Shown: piece by piece, positions 39,384 to 49,278 of the stretch
Layout: the number at the start of each line of letters is the position of its first letter
Position numbering within the stretch: position 1 is the stretch's first letter
Source: Fredinandcohnia humi
GTDB taxonomy: Bacteria > Bacillota > Bacilli > Bacillales > Bacillaceae_L
Assembly (NCBI RefSeq): GCF_001439915.1
Contig: NZ_LMBW01000008.1
Span: 4,850 to 68,849, forward strand
Direction of reading: 5' to 3'
DNA length: 64,000 bases
Notes under the pieces: generated by a model
The model's input: only the letters and a program-made list of their open reading frames with translations
Databases searched by the model: none
Told to the model about the DNA's origin: nothing
Translations under genes and position numbers: made by a program

Positions 39384-40607
39384 ATGAATAAACCTACAGG
39401 GACGAAACGTTTGCAACTTGCATTACTTTTAGGCTCACTCGGACTCCTAGGACCATTCACGATTGATATGTATTTACCATCATTTCCTACGATTGTGGAG
39501 GATTATGAAACGACTGCATCACTAGTCCAAATCAGTTTAACGACATGCTTGCTAGGACTAGGATTAGGGCAATTATTTATTGGTCCAATGAGTGATGTAC
39601 TAGGTCGACGAAAGCCATTGCTTATTTTTCTTATCATGTATTTGATTGCTTCCATCATTTGCGCTTTTGCCCCATCTATTTATCTATTTATTGTAGGTCG
39701 CTTTCTACAAGGATTTGCAGCAGCGGGTGGCCTTGTTATTTCTAGAGCTATTGTTCGGGATATCTATAGTGGAAGGGAATTAACCAAATTTTTCTCATTA
39801 TTAATGTTGGTTGGTAACCTTGGCCCTATTGTCGCGCCAATTGTTGGTGGCGGTGTACTTACATTTACTGACTGGAACGGTGTTTTTATTGTATTAGCAG
39901 TTGTGGGCTTGGTGTTGTTTCTAACCATTACCTTTAATCTTGAAGAATCTTTGCCGGTGGAAAAACGCGTACCAAGTAATTTAGCACAAATATTAAAGAA
40001 TTTTGGTTCACTCTTCAAAAACCGAGAGTTTCTCGGTTATGCACTTACACAAGGCTTTATCATTGCGGGAATATTTGCTTATGTATCTGGTATTCCTTTT
40101 GTTTATCAGAATATTTATGGGGTGTCCCCTCAAATATTTAGTTTGTTATTTGGGGTAAATGGTCTGGCTTTAATTATTGGAACACAGTCAGTTGGCCGTT
40201 TATCAGATATCATCCCAGAGAAAACTTTCTTGAAACTCGGTTTATTTCTATCTACTACAGCGGGTGCTTGTTTACTAGCAGCTCTTTTGTTAAAAGCATC
40301 ACTTCTAGCAGTTGCGATTCCGATTTTCTTTTTAGTGTGTTCTATTGGTATTATTTCAACAACTTCCTTCGCGTTAGCCATTGAGGCTCAAGGACATATT
40401 GCCGGAAGTGCATCCGCATTATTAGGTTTACTACCATTTGTTCTTGGTTCATTAACTTCTCCGCTTGTTGGGCTGGCGGGAGAATATTCAGCCATTCCTA
40501 TGGGGGTTGTAATTTTATCGACAAGCTTACTAGCTCTACTTTCCTATTTTTCGCTAGTTCGAAGAGCATCTTTACGTGTACAGACTGCAAAGAAATACTC
40601 TGGTTGA
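39384..40607 (+). CDS. Bcr/CflA-family multidrug efflux MFS transporter
   Basis: 407 aa, twelve predicted membrane helices. The first helices carry GPFTIDMYLPSFP, typical of Bcr/CflA pumps; motif A appears as GPMSDVLGRRKPL near residue 67. The ATG giving MNKPTG is preferred, with AAAGGCGAG upstream; a longer frame would run through the promoter. It probably exports a drug or related small molecule by proton antiport. It lies alone at the left border of island 2. Confidence 0.9.
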   Translation: MNKPTGTKRLQLALLLGSLGLLGPFTIDMYLPSFPTIVEDYETTASLVQISLTTCLLGLGLGQLFIGPMSDVLGRRKPLLIFLIMYLIASIICAFAPSIYLFIVGRFLQGFAAAGGLVISRAIVRDIYSGRELTKFFSLLMLVGNLGPIVAPIVGGGVLTFTDWNGVFIVLAVVGLVLFLTITFNLEESLPVEKRVPSNLAQILKNFGSLFKNREFLGYALTQGFIIAGIFAYVSGIPFVYQNIYGVSPQIFSLLFGVNGLALIIGTQSVGRLSDIIPEKTFLKLGLFLSTTAGACLLAALLLKASLLAVAIPIFFLVCSIGIISTTSFALAIEAQGHIAGSASALLGLLPFVLGSLTSPLVGLAGEYSAIPMGVVILSTSLLALLSYFSLVRRASLRVQTAKKYSG

Positions 40608-40728
40608 TTAATCTTCCTTCACGATTAGAAAAATAAATGACATTTTAATAAAATACACAACCAAACTTTTATCCCGCATTAACGGGCAGTAAAACCCCAC
40701 AGATTGAAGTTTCACTTTATCAGAGTAC

Positions 40729-40776
40729 AAAAAAGCTTATGTCGTATAGATTTTACTATAAGACATAAGCTTTTTT
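40729..40776. terminator. Bidirectional terminator
   Basis: Long stem AAAAAAGCTTATGTC/GACATAAGCTTTTTT with an additional TATAG/CTATA pair in the loop. It serves the rightward MFS gene and the leftward aldehyde dehydrogenase gene. The rest of the roughly 300-base gap shows only a small CCCG/CGGG hairpin near 40.67 kb. Confidence 0.9.
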
Positions 40777-40907
40777 ATATGATTAAGATTATAGAATAAA
40801 TGTAAAATGAATCAATTTTTGATAAAAAACAATTCACTAAACTAAATACGTTAAGAACTAGGTTACTTCGTTCATTTGGTTTTACACAAAGCATCCAATA
40901 TTTTGGG

Positions 40908-42329
40908 TTATAACTTGAAAGAGACGAATTTTGATTCTGTCATTTCTTCAACTGAATATTTTATGCCTTCTTTTCCAATACCGCTATTTTTCACACCGCC
41001 ATATGGCATATTATCTACACGGAAAGAAGGTATATCATTAATGATTACCCCGCCAACCTCTAACCGTTCTACCGCATCAAAGGCTTTTTGGAGATTCGTT
41101 GTATAAACTCCAGCTTGTAAACCATATTCTGAATCATTCACTAAATGTATCGCTTCGTCCCATGTTTTATATGGATTTACTACAACGATTGGACCAAATA
41201 CTTCATTACATGAGATCGATAAGTTTTTACCGCCGTTTACGATAATGGTTGGCTCAAATGCACTTCCTACTCGCTTTCCGCCGTAGGCTACTGTTGCTCC
41301 GCTGTTTTCAGCTTCTTTTATCCAACTTTCAATCCGATCTGTTTCACCTGGATTAATTAAAGCAGAAATATCTGTATCATCTGATTTTGGATCGCCAATT
41401 ACCAAATTATTTGCGTGTGTCGTCATTTTTGCAATAAATGCATCAAATAGATTCTCATTCACAAAGATTCTTTGGACAGAGATACATACTTGACCAGAAA
41501 AATTAAATGAACCTTCCACACAACGTGCTGCAACTGCATCCAAATCTTCAGCATCTTCAACAATAACACCTGCGTTGGATCCCAATTCTAAGGTTACACG
41601 TTTTAACCCTGCCTTTTCTTTAATACCTAATCCCACTGGCACACTTCCCGTAAAAGTAACCATTTTGATACGAGGATCGGTAACTAGTAAATCACCGATT
41701 ACTCCTCCTCTACCCGTGACCACGTTTAATGCACCCGCTGGGAGCCCTGCTTCTTCAAAAATTTTAGCCGTCATAAAACCACTTAAGGGAGTCTGAGATG
41801 CAGGTTTAAGAACGACTGTGTTTCCCGCTGCAAATGCAGGTCCTAATTTATGCGCTGTTAAATTAAATGGAAAATTAAATGGAGTAATCGCTGCAATAAC
41901 GCCCAGAGGCTCTTTCTTTACATAGCCAAAGCGATTCTTGCCTCCTTTTGCTGCATCTAATGGTACTGTTTCACCGTGTAAACGTTTCGCTTCCTCTGCT
42001 GCAAATTTATAGGTCTCAATTGTCCGTGCTATTTCCGCTCTTGCAGCCTTTAAAGGTTTGGCATTTTCAGTTGCTAAAATCAATGCACATTCTTCTTTTC
42101 TTTCTGATATTATTTGAGATACCTTCTCCAAAATTTCAGATCGTTCGGCAGCACTTAAGCTTTTCATCATTTTAGTTGCCTTTTGTGCACTTTTAATTGC
42201 CTGCTCAACATGATTTTTATTTGCTAAAGGAATTTGGGCAACTGGCTCTTGATTATAAGGGGAACGTAATTCTTGATATTCTTCTGCTTCAACCCACTGA
42301 CCATCAATGTATAATTTATGTTTCTCCAC
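40908..42329 (-). CDS. Aldehyde dehydrogenase, lactaldehyde/phosphonoacetaldehyde group
   Basis: 473 aa. Catalytic glutamate in TLELGSNAG, cysteine in GQVCISVQR, cofactor loop TPFNFPFN. The LGSN instead of LGGN or LGGK and the C-terminal YGGVKNSGIGKEG are shared with the lactaldehyde-type subfamily. GTG start with GGGAGGA nine bases upstream. It is the last gene of the leftward catabolic cluster, 86 bases behind xdhC, and may oxidise an aldehyde from ring cleavage. Substrate unknown. Confidence 0.85.
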   Translation of the reverse strand: MEKHKLYIDGQWVEAEEYQELRSPYNQEPVAQIPLANKNHVEQAIKSAQKATKMMKSLSAAERSEILEKVSQIISERKEECALILATENAKPLKAARAEIARTIETYKFAAEEAKRLHGETVPLDAAKGGKNRFGYVKKEPLGVIAAITPFNFPFNLTAHKLGPAFAAGNTVVLKPASQTPLSGFMTAKIFEEAGLPAGALNVVTGRGGVIGDLLVTDPRIKMVTFTGSVPVGLGIKEKAGLKRVTLELGSNAGVIVEDAEDLDAVAARCVEGSFNFSGQVCISVQRIFVNENLFDAFIAKMTTHANNLVIGDPKSDDTDISALINPGETDRIESWIKEAENSGATVAYGGKRVGSAFEPTIIVNGGKNLSISCNEVFGPIVVVNPYKTWDEAIHLVNDSEYGLQAGVYTTNLQKAFDAVERLEVGGVIINDIPSFRVDNMPYGGVKNSGIGKEGIKYSVEEMTESKFVSFKL

Positions 42330-42415
42330 TTTCTATTCCTCCCACTGTGTTTGTAAATCACCTATAAACATAAAATCATAAAGACTATGACTATCCCGTA
42401 CTATTCCGACCATTC

Positions 42416-43483
42416 CTAACACCTTTGTAATAATGGTATATTTTCAATCGTAGTTACAACCCTACGACTTGCATTCCTATTATTTTTGAAAGCGAGCAAT
42501 TCAGAAACGATGCTAAGCGCGATTTCTTCTGGTGACTGTGCCCCGATGTCGAGACCTATTGGTGAATGGACTTTACTTGCCGTAAATATGTTCATTTCGG
42601 AATCCTTTAACTCACCCATGATCTTATAAATTCGTCTGTGCGCACCTAATATGCCAATGTACTGAACATTTTCCTTGTATAATCCCCGTAAGATACTTAC
42701 GTCGACTTCGAAATTATGGGTCATAATAATGACAAATGTATTCTTCTTTATTTTCACAGATTCATAACCGTTTCTGGTGGTAAGTATGACTTCATTTGCT
42801 TCAGGAAAATGAATGGATGTCGCATATTGCGGGCGATGGTCAACGATTGTTGTTTTCCAATTTATATTGGATAATTGTTTGACAACAGGTACTACATCGG
42901 GTCCTGCTCCGAAAATCGTAACATGTGGCCGGGGTTCTACTTTTTCGATAAAACTGAGCGTTTGAGTCCCATTAATTGTGATTTCGCAAAGCATTGATTT
43001 TTTCAGTTGAACTTCATCTAATGGAGGTAAAATCTTCATCATTCCTACGGGACAATGACTTTCATTAGAGGATTGAATCACTGTCGCAATTTGGTAACTT
43101 TCCTCGGTTTGGTCACTTTGTTTCATGAAGTTATACATCTCTTCTGCATCCTTAAGGTGGTGTATAGGATCAAATGGCTGCAGAAAAATCTCTACCGCGC
43201 CGTCACACCCTAGCCCCATTCCCCATAGGAGATCAAATTCTGAGCGAAAATCATAATATAATGTTTCAGAATGATAGTTTTCAATTATGCCAGATACTCT
43301 TTCGATTAAATCGCTTTCTACACACCCACCACTTACAAGTCCTTCAATTTGACCATCAACCATAATTAAACAACGTGTTCCAACCGGTTGATACGTGGAG
43401 CCTTCCGTTTTGATAATAGTGGCAATAACTGCAGTTTTCTTTTCGGCTAAACATTTTTCTAATCCTAGAATCAAATTTCGCAT
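42416..43483 (-). CDS. XdhC/CoxI-family molybdenum cofactor maturation protein
   Basis: 355 aa. The N-terminal XdhC/CoxI domain has GSTYQPVGTRCL and SGGCVESDL; the C-terminal Rossmann part has FGAGPDVVPV near residue 198. Such proteins sulfurate or insert the molybdenum cofactor into xanthine-oxidase-family enzymes and do not act in metabolism directly. The partner is the molybdenum hydroxylase of the same cluster. A hairpin separates it from the upstream gene. Confidence 0.9.
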   Translation of the reverse strand: MRNLILGLEKCLAEKKTAVIATIIKTEGSTYQPVGTRCLIMVDGQIEGLVSGGCVESDLIERVSGIIENYHSETLYYDFRSEFDLLWGMGLGCDGAVEIFLQPFDPIHHLKDAEEMYNFMKQSDQTEESYQIATVIQSSNESHCPVGMMKILPPLDEVQLKKSMLCEITINGTQTLSFIEKVEPRPHVTIFGAGPDVVPVVKQLSNINWKTTIVDHRPQYATSIHFPEANEVILTTRNGYESVKIKKNTFVIIMTHNFEVDVSILRGLYKENVQYIGILGAHRRIYKIMGELKDSEMNIFTASKVHSPIGLDIGAQSPEEIALSIVSELLAFKNNRNASRRVVTTIENIPLLQRC

Positions 43484-43523
43484 AAAATGCCACCTCCGAA
43501 ACCAATAAAGTTATCATTAAAAT

Positions 43524-43566
43524 AAATTGGTCCATCTATGGACAAACGTCTAAAATGGACCAATTT
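43524..43566 (-). terminator. Hairpin between the FAH-like gene and xdhC
   Basis: Twelve-base arms AAATTGGTCCAT/ATGGACCAATTT with a 19-base loop. Leftwards it is followed by ATTTTAATG. Probably a partial terminator inside the cluster. Confidence 0.65.
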
Positions 43567-43577
43567 TCTAATTTCCC

Positions 43578-44573
43578 TTATTCTTCACTTGCTGCAATCG
43601 TATTTATTAAAGTACCAATACCTTCAACCTCTAATTCAACTCGATCTCCAGGGTATAAATATTGCCCGCGTTCATGACCAGAGCCCCATCCAATCGTTCC
43701 AGTTCCCAACACTTCCCCAGATTGCAGGTATTCTTCCCATGAAGCATGGGCAATTAAATCCTCAAACTTCCAATGAATACTGCCTGAATTGTCATCACAC
43801 CATACTTCATCATTTACTTTTGCTTTCATTGCTAAATTATAAACATCTTTAATTTCATCCATTGTTACAATCCACGGTCCTAATGTATGACCTTTTGTAA
43901 AGTCCTTTGCCTTTGCAGGCCCTAACCCAATAGCAAGTTCTTTAGATTGAATTTGTCTTGCACTAAAATCGTTATAGATTGTTAAGCCAAACACATGGTT
44001 CATTGCATTTTCACGTTGAATATTTTTACCGCCACGTCCAACAATAATTCCGAGTTCAAATTCAAAATCCATTTCTGTTGCATGTGATGGCATTGGAATT
44101 TCATCGCCGTGGGTAGATAAACTGCTTGGATTACCTTTATAATAGGCCGGCATTTCATACCATTCTGGTGGAATTTCACGACCTAATCTTGGATAGATAT
44201 TTTTTAAATGCGTTTCAAAAGCCATGAAATCTCTAAGCATCGGTGGATTCATGACCGGTGGAAGAAGTTTAATTTCATCAAGTGGAAGAATAATTCGTTC
44301 TCCTTCTGGTCCCACCTCATCACCACGTTCGATTGCCCTAGAAAGAGCTGTTTGAGCTGCATCCATACCTGCTTCATCATTTTCAATAAATGCAACCATT
44401 TCATTTGGCAAAAGTGCAGAGCTTATTCTTAATGCGGCATTATTGGGTAATCCTTTTGCTAGTAAATACAATCGATATGCTCCAGTTAAGTCAACTGCTA
44501 GAGAACCATCAACTGCCCCAATTCTTACTTTCGGACCTTCGACTGTCGGAATCTGATATGAGATTAGCTTCAT
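43578..44573 (-). CDS. Fumarylacetoacetate hydrolase family protein
   Basis: 331 aa. The C-terminal FAH fold (about residues 105-325) has the metal ligands in EFELGIIVG and a GTGTIGWGSG loop. The family cleaves C-C bonds in, or tautomerises or decarboxylates, oxo-acids from aromatic ring cleavage. The start follows TAGGAGGTG. In this cluster it is a candidate for a late, ring-derived oxo-acid step. Exact reaction not predictable. Confidence 0.88.
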   Translation of the reverse strand: MKLISYQIPTVEGPKVRIGAVDGSLAVDLTGAYRLYLLAKGLPNNAALRISSALLPNEMVAFIENDEAGMDAAQTALSRAIERGDEVGPEGERIILPLDEIKLLPPVMNPPMLRDFMAFETHLKNIYPRLGREIPPEWYEMPAYYKGNPSSLSTHGDEIPMPSHATEMDFEFELGIIVGRGGKNIQRENAMNHVFGLTIYNDFSARQIQSKELAIGLGPAKAKDFTKGHTLGPWIVTMDEIKDVYNLAMKAKVNDEVWCDDNSGSIHWKFEDLIAHASWEEYLQSGEVLGTGTIGWGSGHERGQYLYPGDRVELEVEGIGTLINTIAASEE

Positions 44574-44595
44574 GTAATCACCTCCTAATTAATAT

Positions 44596-44886
44596 CTACT
44601 CTACTAAGTTATAAACCTCACGTTCACGCTTTTCTAATAGTGGGATAATCTTTCCTTCAATAATTTCTTGGAAATGTGGTGTTTCCCGATGTCCTTCTAA
44701 TGCAGCTTGATCAACATATTGCTCATATAATAAGAATAGATCCGGATTATCTTGAGAACGATTTGCATAATATACAGGACAACCTTTTTCATATTCTTCA
44801 ACTAGTGGTTTCATGTCATTAAGATACTGTTGTACTTCGTCCCCTTTACCTGGTTTACAATGATATTTTGCTACTAATACGATCAT
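44596..44886 (-). CDS. ABM-domain protein (putative quinol monooxygenase)
   Basis: 96 aa, a single antibiotic-biosynthesis-monooxygenase domain of the YgiN/YcnE type: VLVAKYHCKPGK at the start, FLLYEQYVDQAALEGH in the middle and HF at the end. These ferredoxin-like dimers oxidise quinols or related compounds, or act as isomerases. In a cluster with a hydroxylase and an FAH-like enzyme, a role on a hydroxylated ring is reasonable but unproven. Confidence 0.85.
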   Translation of the reverse strand: MIVLVAKYHCKPGKGDEVQQYLNDMKPLVEEYEKGCPVYYANRSQDNPDLFLLYEQYVDQAALEGHRETPHFQEIIEGKIIPLLEKREREVYNLVE

Positions 44887-44897
44887 TTTAATTCCTC

Positions 44898-45617
44898 CTA
44901 AATAGTTTGATAGATATTTGTTGTTTTTATGAAATCACGATAATGAATTGTACAAGAGCCGTCAGATTCATAGATCATATCAATCGATTCACAGTATTCT
45001 GGCTCCCCAAGATCCTTCTTTAGCAAATAAGTGTTTAAAAACGCTCGTAATACAGGTGAATGTGTAACACAAATAAATCGGCGGGTTTCTTCACCAGGTA
45101 AAGTCTCCAGGCTTTCAGCAAATTTCATCAATCGGCGAGCAACAGTTAATGTATTTTCTCCTGGTGGGTTATCAAGGCCTAGCCAGTATCCTATCCGGTC
45201 TGGACTTTCCCAAAACTGAGGCCAAAAGGGAACTTTTTTTACATGATTAACATGTAATCCAACCGATTTGGTTTGTTCCGCTAACGCTTCAGGAGTTGAA
45301 ACCATTTCTACCCGTAACCCTCCCAAATAGATGTCCGGGTTCCGTATGGCATCTTCTACCATAGGTTCTGATAAAACAACATCCTCAAATTCACGTTCCT
45401 GAAGCTTAACAAGAATTCCATGACGTAGCATTTCAGCTGTTTGACGTGTTCGATTCGTTGAGGCATAAAGAAATGTTACCTTCTCACGATTCATTATTTT
45501 TTCACCTAATGAAGCTCCTATTTTTCGAGCAAATTTAGCTCCATCCTCGGTAATTGCAACATCGCCTTGATGAGAAGCAACTTCCCCGTGTCTGACAAAA
45601 TGAACATAGAGTGTCAT
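44898..45617 (-). CDS. Histidine phosphatase superfamily protein
   Basis: 239 aa, phosphoglycerate-mutase-like. The nucleophile motif VRHGE is at residues 8-12 and the second histidine is in CVTHSP near 187. Starts with an ATGA overlap on the hydroxylase large-subunit gene. Its co-occurrence with a PEP-synthase-like phosphotransferase suggests removal of a phosphate from a pathway intermediate; that is inference. Confidence 0.85.
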   Translation of the reverse strand: MTLYVHFVRHGEVASHQGDVAITEDGAKFARKIGASLGEKIMNREKVTFLYASTNRTRQTAEMLRHGILVKLQEREFEDVVLSEPMVEDAIRNPDIYLGGLRVEMVSTPEALAEQTKSVGLHVNHVKKVPFWPQFWESPDRIGYWLGLDNPPGENTLTVARRLMKFAESLETLPGEETRRFICVTHSPVLRAFLNTYLLKKDLGEPEYCESIDMIYESDGSCTIHYRDFIKTTNIYQTI

Positions 45618-47911
45618 TCTAAATCACCTCTGTCTCTAATCGCCCTCCAAACTCTTTCAGGGGTTAGTGGGAGCTGATTTATAGATATCCCAATTGCTTG
45701 CGCAACTGCATTTCCGACAGCTGCCGGCACCCCCATTAAGCCGCCCTCGCCAACACCCTTCGCCCCAAATGGACCTGGACCATCCCCGTTTTCTATAACA
45801 TGGGAACGGAAATCATCCGGAAGGTCATTGAAAAGAGGTACACGATATTGAACCAATGATGGATTGCTTAGTACTCCATCCTCGAAGATCATCTGTTCAT
45901 ATAGTGCAGCTCCAATCCCTTGCATTGATGAACCAATATCTTGTCCTTCAACCTGCTGGAGATTTATTGCCTTACCTGCATCAACCGCTGTTAATAGTTT
46001 TATAATTTTCACACGTCCTGTTGCAGGATCTACTTCCACTTCCGTAGCAACCCAACAAGGCTCCCAAAATGGTGTTGATCCACCTAGAGGTGCTTTCGTA
46101 GGTGTTAAAAGAAATTGACCCACTTCGCAAATTTCAATTCCATATTGTTGTTTCGTCTGCATGAGTACTTCTGAAATTGCTAATTGCTGCTCTCGTGCAT
46201 TTATCATTCCATTTTCAATGGTAATTTCATCAACCGAAACATGTAACAACACGGCTGCGCGTTTCACCAATTTCTCTTTGATTTTTTTTGCCGCATCCTG
46301 CACTGCACTTCCCATTGCAACCGTAGACCGGCTCGCTGTTGTGGTAGAGTCAAATGGAACCATTGCCGTATCAGGGTGTGTGACAAAAACATGGTTTAGA
46401 GAAATATGTAATTCTTCCGCGGCAATTTGTGCCATGACGCTTAAAGAACCTTGCCCCATTTCAGCCGTTCCCATTAAAATTGAAACACTCCCATCTCCAT
46501 GCAATCTTGCAATTGCGGTAGATTCAGACGGAGCTTGACTAGGTTTAAAGGAAACAGCAACACCTCTTCCCCTCCAAGGTTTTAGCGGGTGTTTCCAACC
46601 AAGTTCATTTGTTAAATCCTTTAAAACAAGAGCCAGATCCGAATCCATAGGAGTATCACCATCTGCATATAGCTCTCCACGTTCTAACAAATTTTTCAAA
46701 CGGAATTCAACTGGGTCCATATTAATTGTTTTCGCAATTTCATCAGTGTGTTGTTCATAAGCCCATGTTGCCTGTGGCACCCCAAACCCCCGATATGCAC
46801 CGCTTGGTGGTGTATTTGAATAGATCGCCCGAGAGTGAATTTCCAAATTGGGTATACGATACGGGCCTGCTGAAACATATCCGCCTTTTTGAGCAACACG
46901 AGGTCCACAATCCGCATAAGCACCGATTTGATAATCTATATTCACCGACCTTGCAACAATCGCTCCGTCTTTCGTTACACCGCTTTTAATTTTAACTCTA
47001 GCGCCTGCTCTACGTATTGTCCTAGCTGTTTCTTGCATCGATAAGGCAACTCTTACCGGCCTGCCAGCCTTCTTGGCTAGTACAGCTGCTAAAGGCTCAA
47101 TTTTAGTAAAGGCTTTAGCTCCAAATGAACCACCCATTGGGATTGAAATGACACGAACCTTTGCTTGCGGCAAACCAAAAATCAAGGCTAGGTCCTGTCT
47201 CACTACCGCGGCTGTTTGGGTTCCAGTCCATACTGTAATCCCAGATTCATCATATTGCGCAACAGTATGAATGGGTTCAAGCGGGAAGTGATGTATGATT
47301 GGTACATGGTATTCGTTATCAATGACATAATCAGCAGCCTCGAATGCAGCAGAAACGTCCCCTCGGTCATAATCAAACTTATAAGCAATATTTGATGAAT
47401 TGCTCGGATCAGTGTTTGTGATAACTTTACTATAGTGACCACCTTTTAATGTTTCTGTTTGAACCTTAGGTGCATCCGGATCTAAAGCAGTCTCAATAGT
47501 ATCAATTACCGGGAGTGGTTTATAGGAAACGTCTATTAAACTAGCAGCCATATAAGCTGACTTTTTATCAATTGCTACCACAGCCGCCACTGGCTCGCCT
47601 TCGTAGCGCACTCGATCAATGGCAAGTACAGGTTGGTCCCGAAAAACAGGTCCATAATAAGGATCTAACTCTTTTAAATCATCTTGGGTTAGCACACAAA
47701 TAACACCAGGCACATCCATCGCATCTGTGATATCAATTGATTCTATTTCTGCATGTGCAAACGGGCTCCTGACAATAGATGATTCAAGCATTCCATCAAC
47801 ACGTATATCACTTGGAAAAGGGAGCTTTGCTGTCACCCTTGCACGATAATCCTTCCGTGGAATCCTTCGACCCGTACCTGATACAGCATTCGGAACCCCA
47901 GATTTAATCAT
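45614..47911 (-). CDS. Molybdenum hydroxylase large subunit (xanthine dehydrogenase/CoxL family)
   Basis: 765 aa. Molybdopterin-binding subunit that hydroxylates a carbon with water. GSFGAKAF near residue 264, GAYRGFGVPQ near 375, EMGQGS near 483 and the catalytic glutamate E722 in GVGEGG are seen. The AYXCSFR loop of CO dehydrogenase is absent, so an aromatic, N-heterocyclic or aldehyde substrate is more likely than CO. It overlaps the iron-sulfur subunit gene by eight bases and the phosphatase gene by four. Confidence 0.93.
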   Translation of the reverse strand: MIKSGVPNAVSGTGRRIPRKDYRARVTAKLPFPSDIRVDGMLESSIVRSPFAHAEIESIDITDAMDVPGVICVLTQDDLKELDPYYGPVFRDQPVLAIDRVRYEGEPVAAVVAIDKKSAYMAASLIDVSYKPLPVIDTIETALDPDAPKVQTETLKGGHYSKVITNTDPSNSSNIAYKFDYDRGDVSAAFEAADYVIDNEYHVPIIHHFPLEPIHTVAQYDESGITVWTGTQTAAVVRQDLALIFGLPQAKVRVISIPMGGSFGAKAFTKIEPLAAVLAKKAGRPVRVALSMQETARTIRRAGARVKIKSGVTKDGAIVARSVNIDYQIGAYADCGPRVAQKGGYVSAGPYRIPNLEIHSRAIYSNTPPSGAYRGFGVPQATWAYEQHTDEIAKTINMDPVEFRLKNLLERGELYADGDTPMDSDLALVLKDLTNELGWKHPLKPWRGRGVAVSFKPSQAPSESTAIARLHGDGSVSILMGTAEMGQGSLSVMAQIAAEELHISLNHVFVTHPDTAMVPFDSTTTASRSTVAMGSAVQDAAKKIKEKLVKRAAVLLHVSVDEITIENGMINAREQQLAISEVLMQTKQQYGIEICEVGQFLLTPTKAPLGGSTPFWEPCWVATEVEVDPATGRVKIIKLLTAVDAGKAINLQQVEGQDIGSSMQGIGAALYEQMIFEDGVLSNPSLVQYRVPLFNDLPDDFRSHVIENGDGPGPFGAKGVGEGGLMGVPAAVGNAVAQAIGISINQLPLTPERVWRAIRDRGDLE

Positions 47912-48395
47912 AAATCTTTACTCCTTCCTGCTGTTGCTTGGCTGCTGCATGTTGGACTGCCTCGACAATTGTAGAATAACCTGTACATCTACATATATTT
48001 CCATGTAGATAGTGCTTAATTTCTTCCTCAGAAGGGTTTGGATTTTCCTTTAGTAATGAAAGGGAGGATAGCATCATTCCAGATGTACAAAATCCACATT
48101 GAAGTGCACCCTTATCTATAAATGCTTGTTGGATGACGTGAAGGTTTTCACCATCTGCTAATCCTTCGGTTGTTAAAATTTCTTTTCCGTCCATTTCGAT
48201 TGCTAATGTCGTACATGAACTAAATGGTTGACCATCCATTAAAACGGTACAAGCCCCGCATACTTGCATATCACAAGCTAATTTAATGCTGATTAACCCT
48301 TTATCCCTTAGTACATCGATTAATAAGTCGGATGCATTTACATCAATATTTATCTGCTCTTCATTAACACTGCTCGTTATATTGTGCTTTTTCAT
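47904..48395 (-). CDS. Molybdenum hydroxylase 2Fe-2S subunit (CoxS type)
   Basis: 163 aa. The plant-type cluster ligands are C41, C46, C49 and C61; the second cluster uses C99, C102, C134 and C136 (CGFC, CRC). It passes electrons from the molybdenum site to FAD. AAAGGAGGG precedes the start. Encoded between the large and the FAD subunit genes. Confidence 0.95.
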   Translation of the reverse strand: MKKHNITSSVNEEQINIDVNASDLLIDVLRDKGLISIKLACDMQVCGACTVLMDGQPFSSCTTLAIEMDGKEILTTEGLADGENLHVIQQAFIDKGALQCGFCTSGMMLSSLSLLKENPNPSEEEIKHYLHGNICRCTGYSTIVEAVQHAAAKQQQEGVKIYD

Positions 48396-48399
48396 GAGT

Positions 48400-49278
48400 C
48401 TATCCCTCCTTTCCTTTGATAAAGGCTTCCTGTACAGCCTCTCTTAATAGTGAGGCAACTACATGTGTTTTATATTCAGCACTTCCATCAATGTCATCAA
48501 CCGCATCCATTTCTGGAGTTATCCCTTCTACCCACCAATCGATTTCCTTTTCAACTACTTCAATGCTTTTTCCTGCTAATAAAGCTTCCATCGTAGTTAA
48601 GTGGGTAGGGATTGGGTTCGTAGCCGCGACAACGATTTTTGAATCAATAATTACATCCAGATTCGGATCTAAACGCAAGATGGCTGCAGTACCTGCCATT
48701 GGAAACTCAACAATTGAAAATTTACGATAGGACGATCCAGTATGTTCACTTAAAAAAGGAATCTCAATGGAAGTAATCATTTCGCCTTCCTCTAGCGCAG
48801 TTTCAAACGGTCCCAACCAAAAATCACTCATTGGTATTTTTCTAGTGCCTCTTGCTGAAATTGTATTTATTTCACCCTCAGCTGCGACTAAGTATGCACC
48901 AGGGTCTGATCTTGGTTCTGCGAACGCAAGGTTTCCACCAATCGTTCCAGCAGTTCGAATTCGGATATTTCCTATATTATTCTCTAATTGTGCCAAAGTA
49001 GGTTGATATTTTTGGACAATTGGCGAGTTTGCAATTTCGGCATGTGTTGATAATGCGCCGATTTTTAATCTCTTATTCTCTTCATCTATTTCAATGAAAT
49101 TTAGTTCAAACAATGAACGTAAACTTATTAAATTTTCGTATTCAAGCATTCCTTCTTTTAAAACCTGTAATAATTCTGTACCTCCAGCATAAAATGCAGC
49201 TTCTTCTCCTAATTTAGCCTTTATTTCGACTGCATCATCGATACTTTTTGCTTTAATTAGGCTAAAGGGCTGAAGCAT
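48400..49278 (-). CDS. Molybdenum hydroxylase FAD subunit (CoxM type)
   Basis: 292 aa. FAD-binding motifs YAGGTELL near residue 30 and TIGGNLAFAEPRSDP near 111 are typical of the medium subunit; a CO-dehydrogenase-flavoprotein C-terminal domain follows. Starts inside the end of the coxG-like gene. Confidence 0.93.
   Translation of the reverse strand: MLQPFSLIKAKSIDDAVEIKAKLGEEAAFYAGGTELLQVLKEGMLEYENLISLRSLFELNFIEIDEENKRLKIGALSTHAEIANSPIVQKYQPTLAQLENNIGNIRIRTAGTIGGNLAFAEPRSDPGAYLVAAEGEINTISARGTRKIPMSDFWLGPFETALEEGEMITSIEIPFLSEHTGSSYRKFSIVEFPMAGTAAILRLDPNLDVIIDSKIVVAATNPIPTHLTTMEALLAGKSIEVVEKEIDWWVEGITPEMDAVDDIDGSAEYKTHVVASLLREAVQEAFIKGKEG

Noticed and set aside
40650-40730. Small CCCG/CGGG hairpin and GGCAGTA-AACCC-like string, similar to one near 62.96 kb
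   Set aside because: Only a short shared string; too little to call a repeat family from this window.
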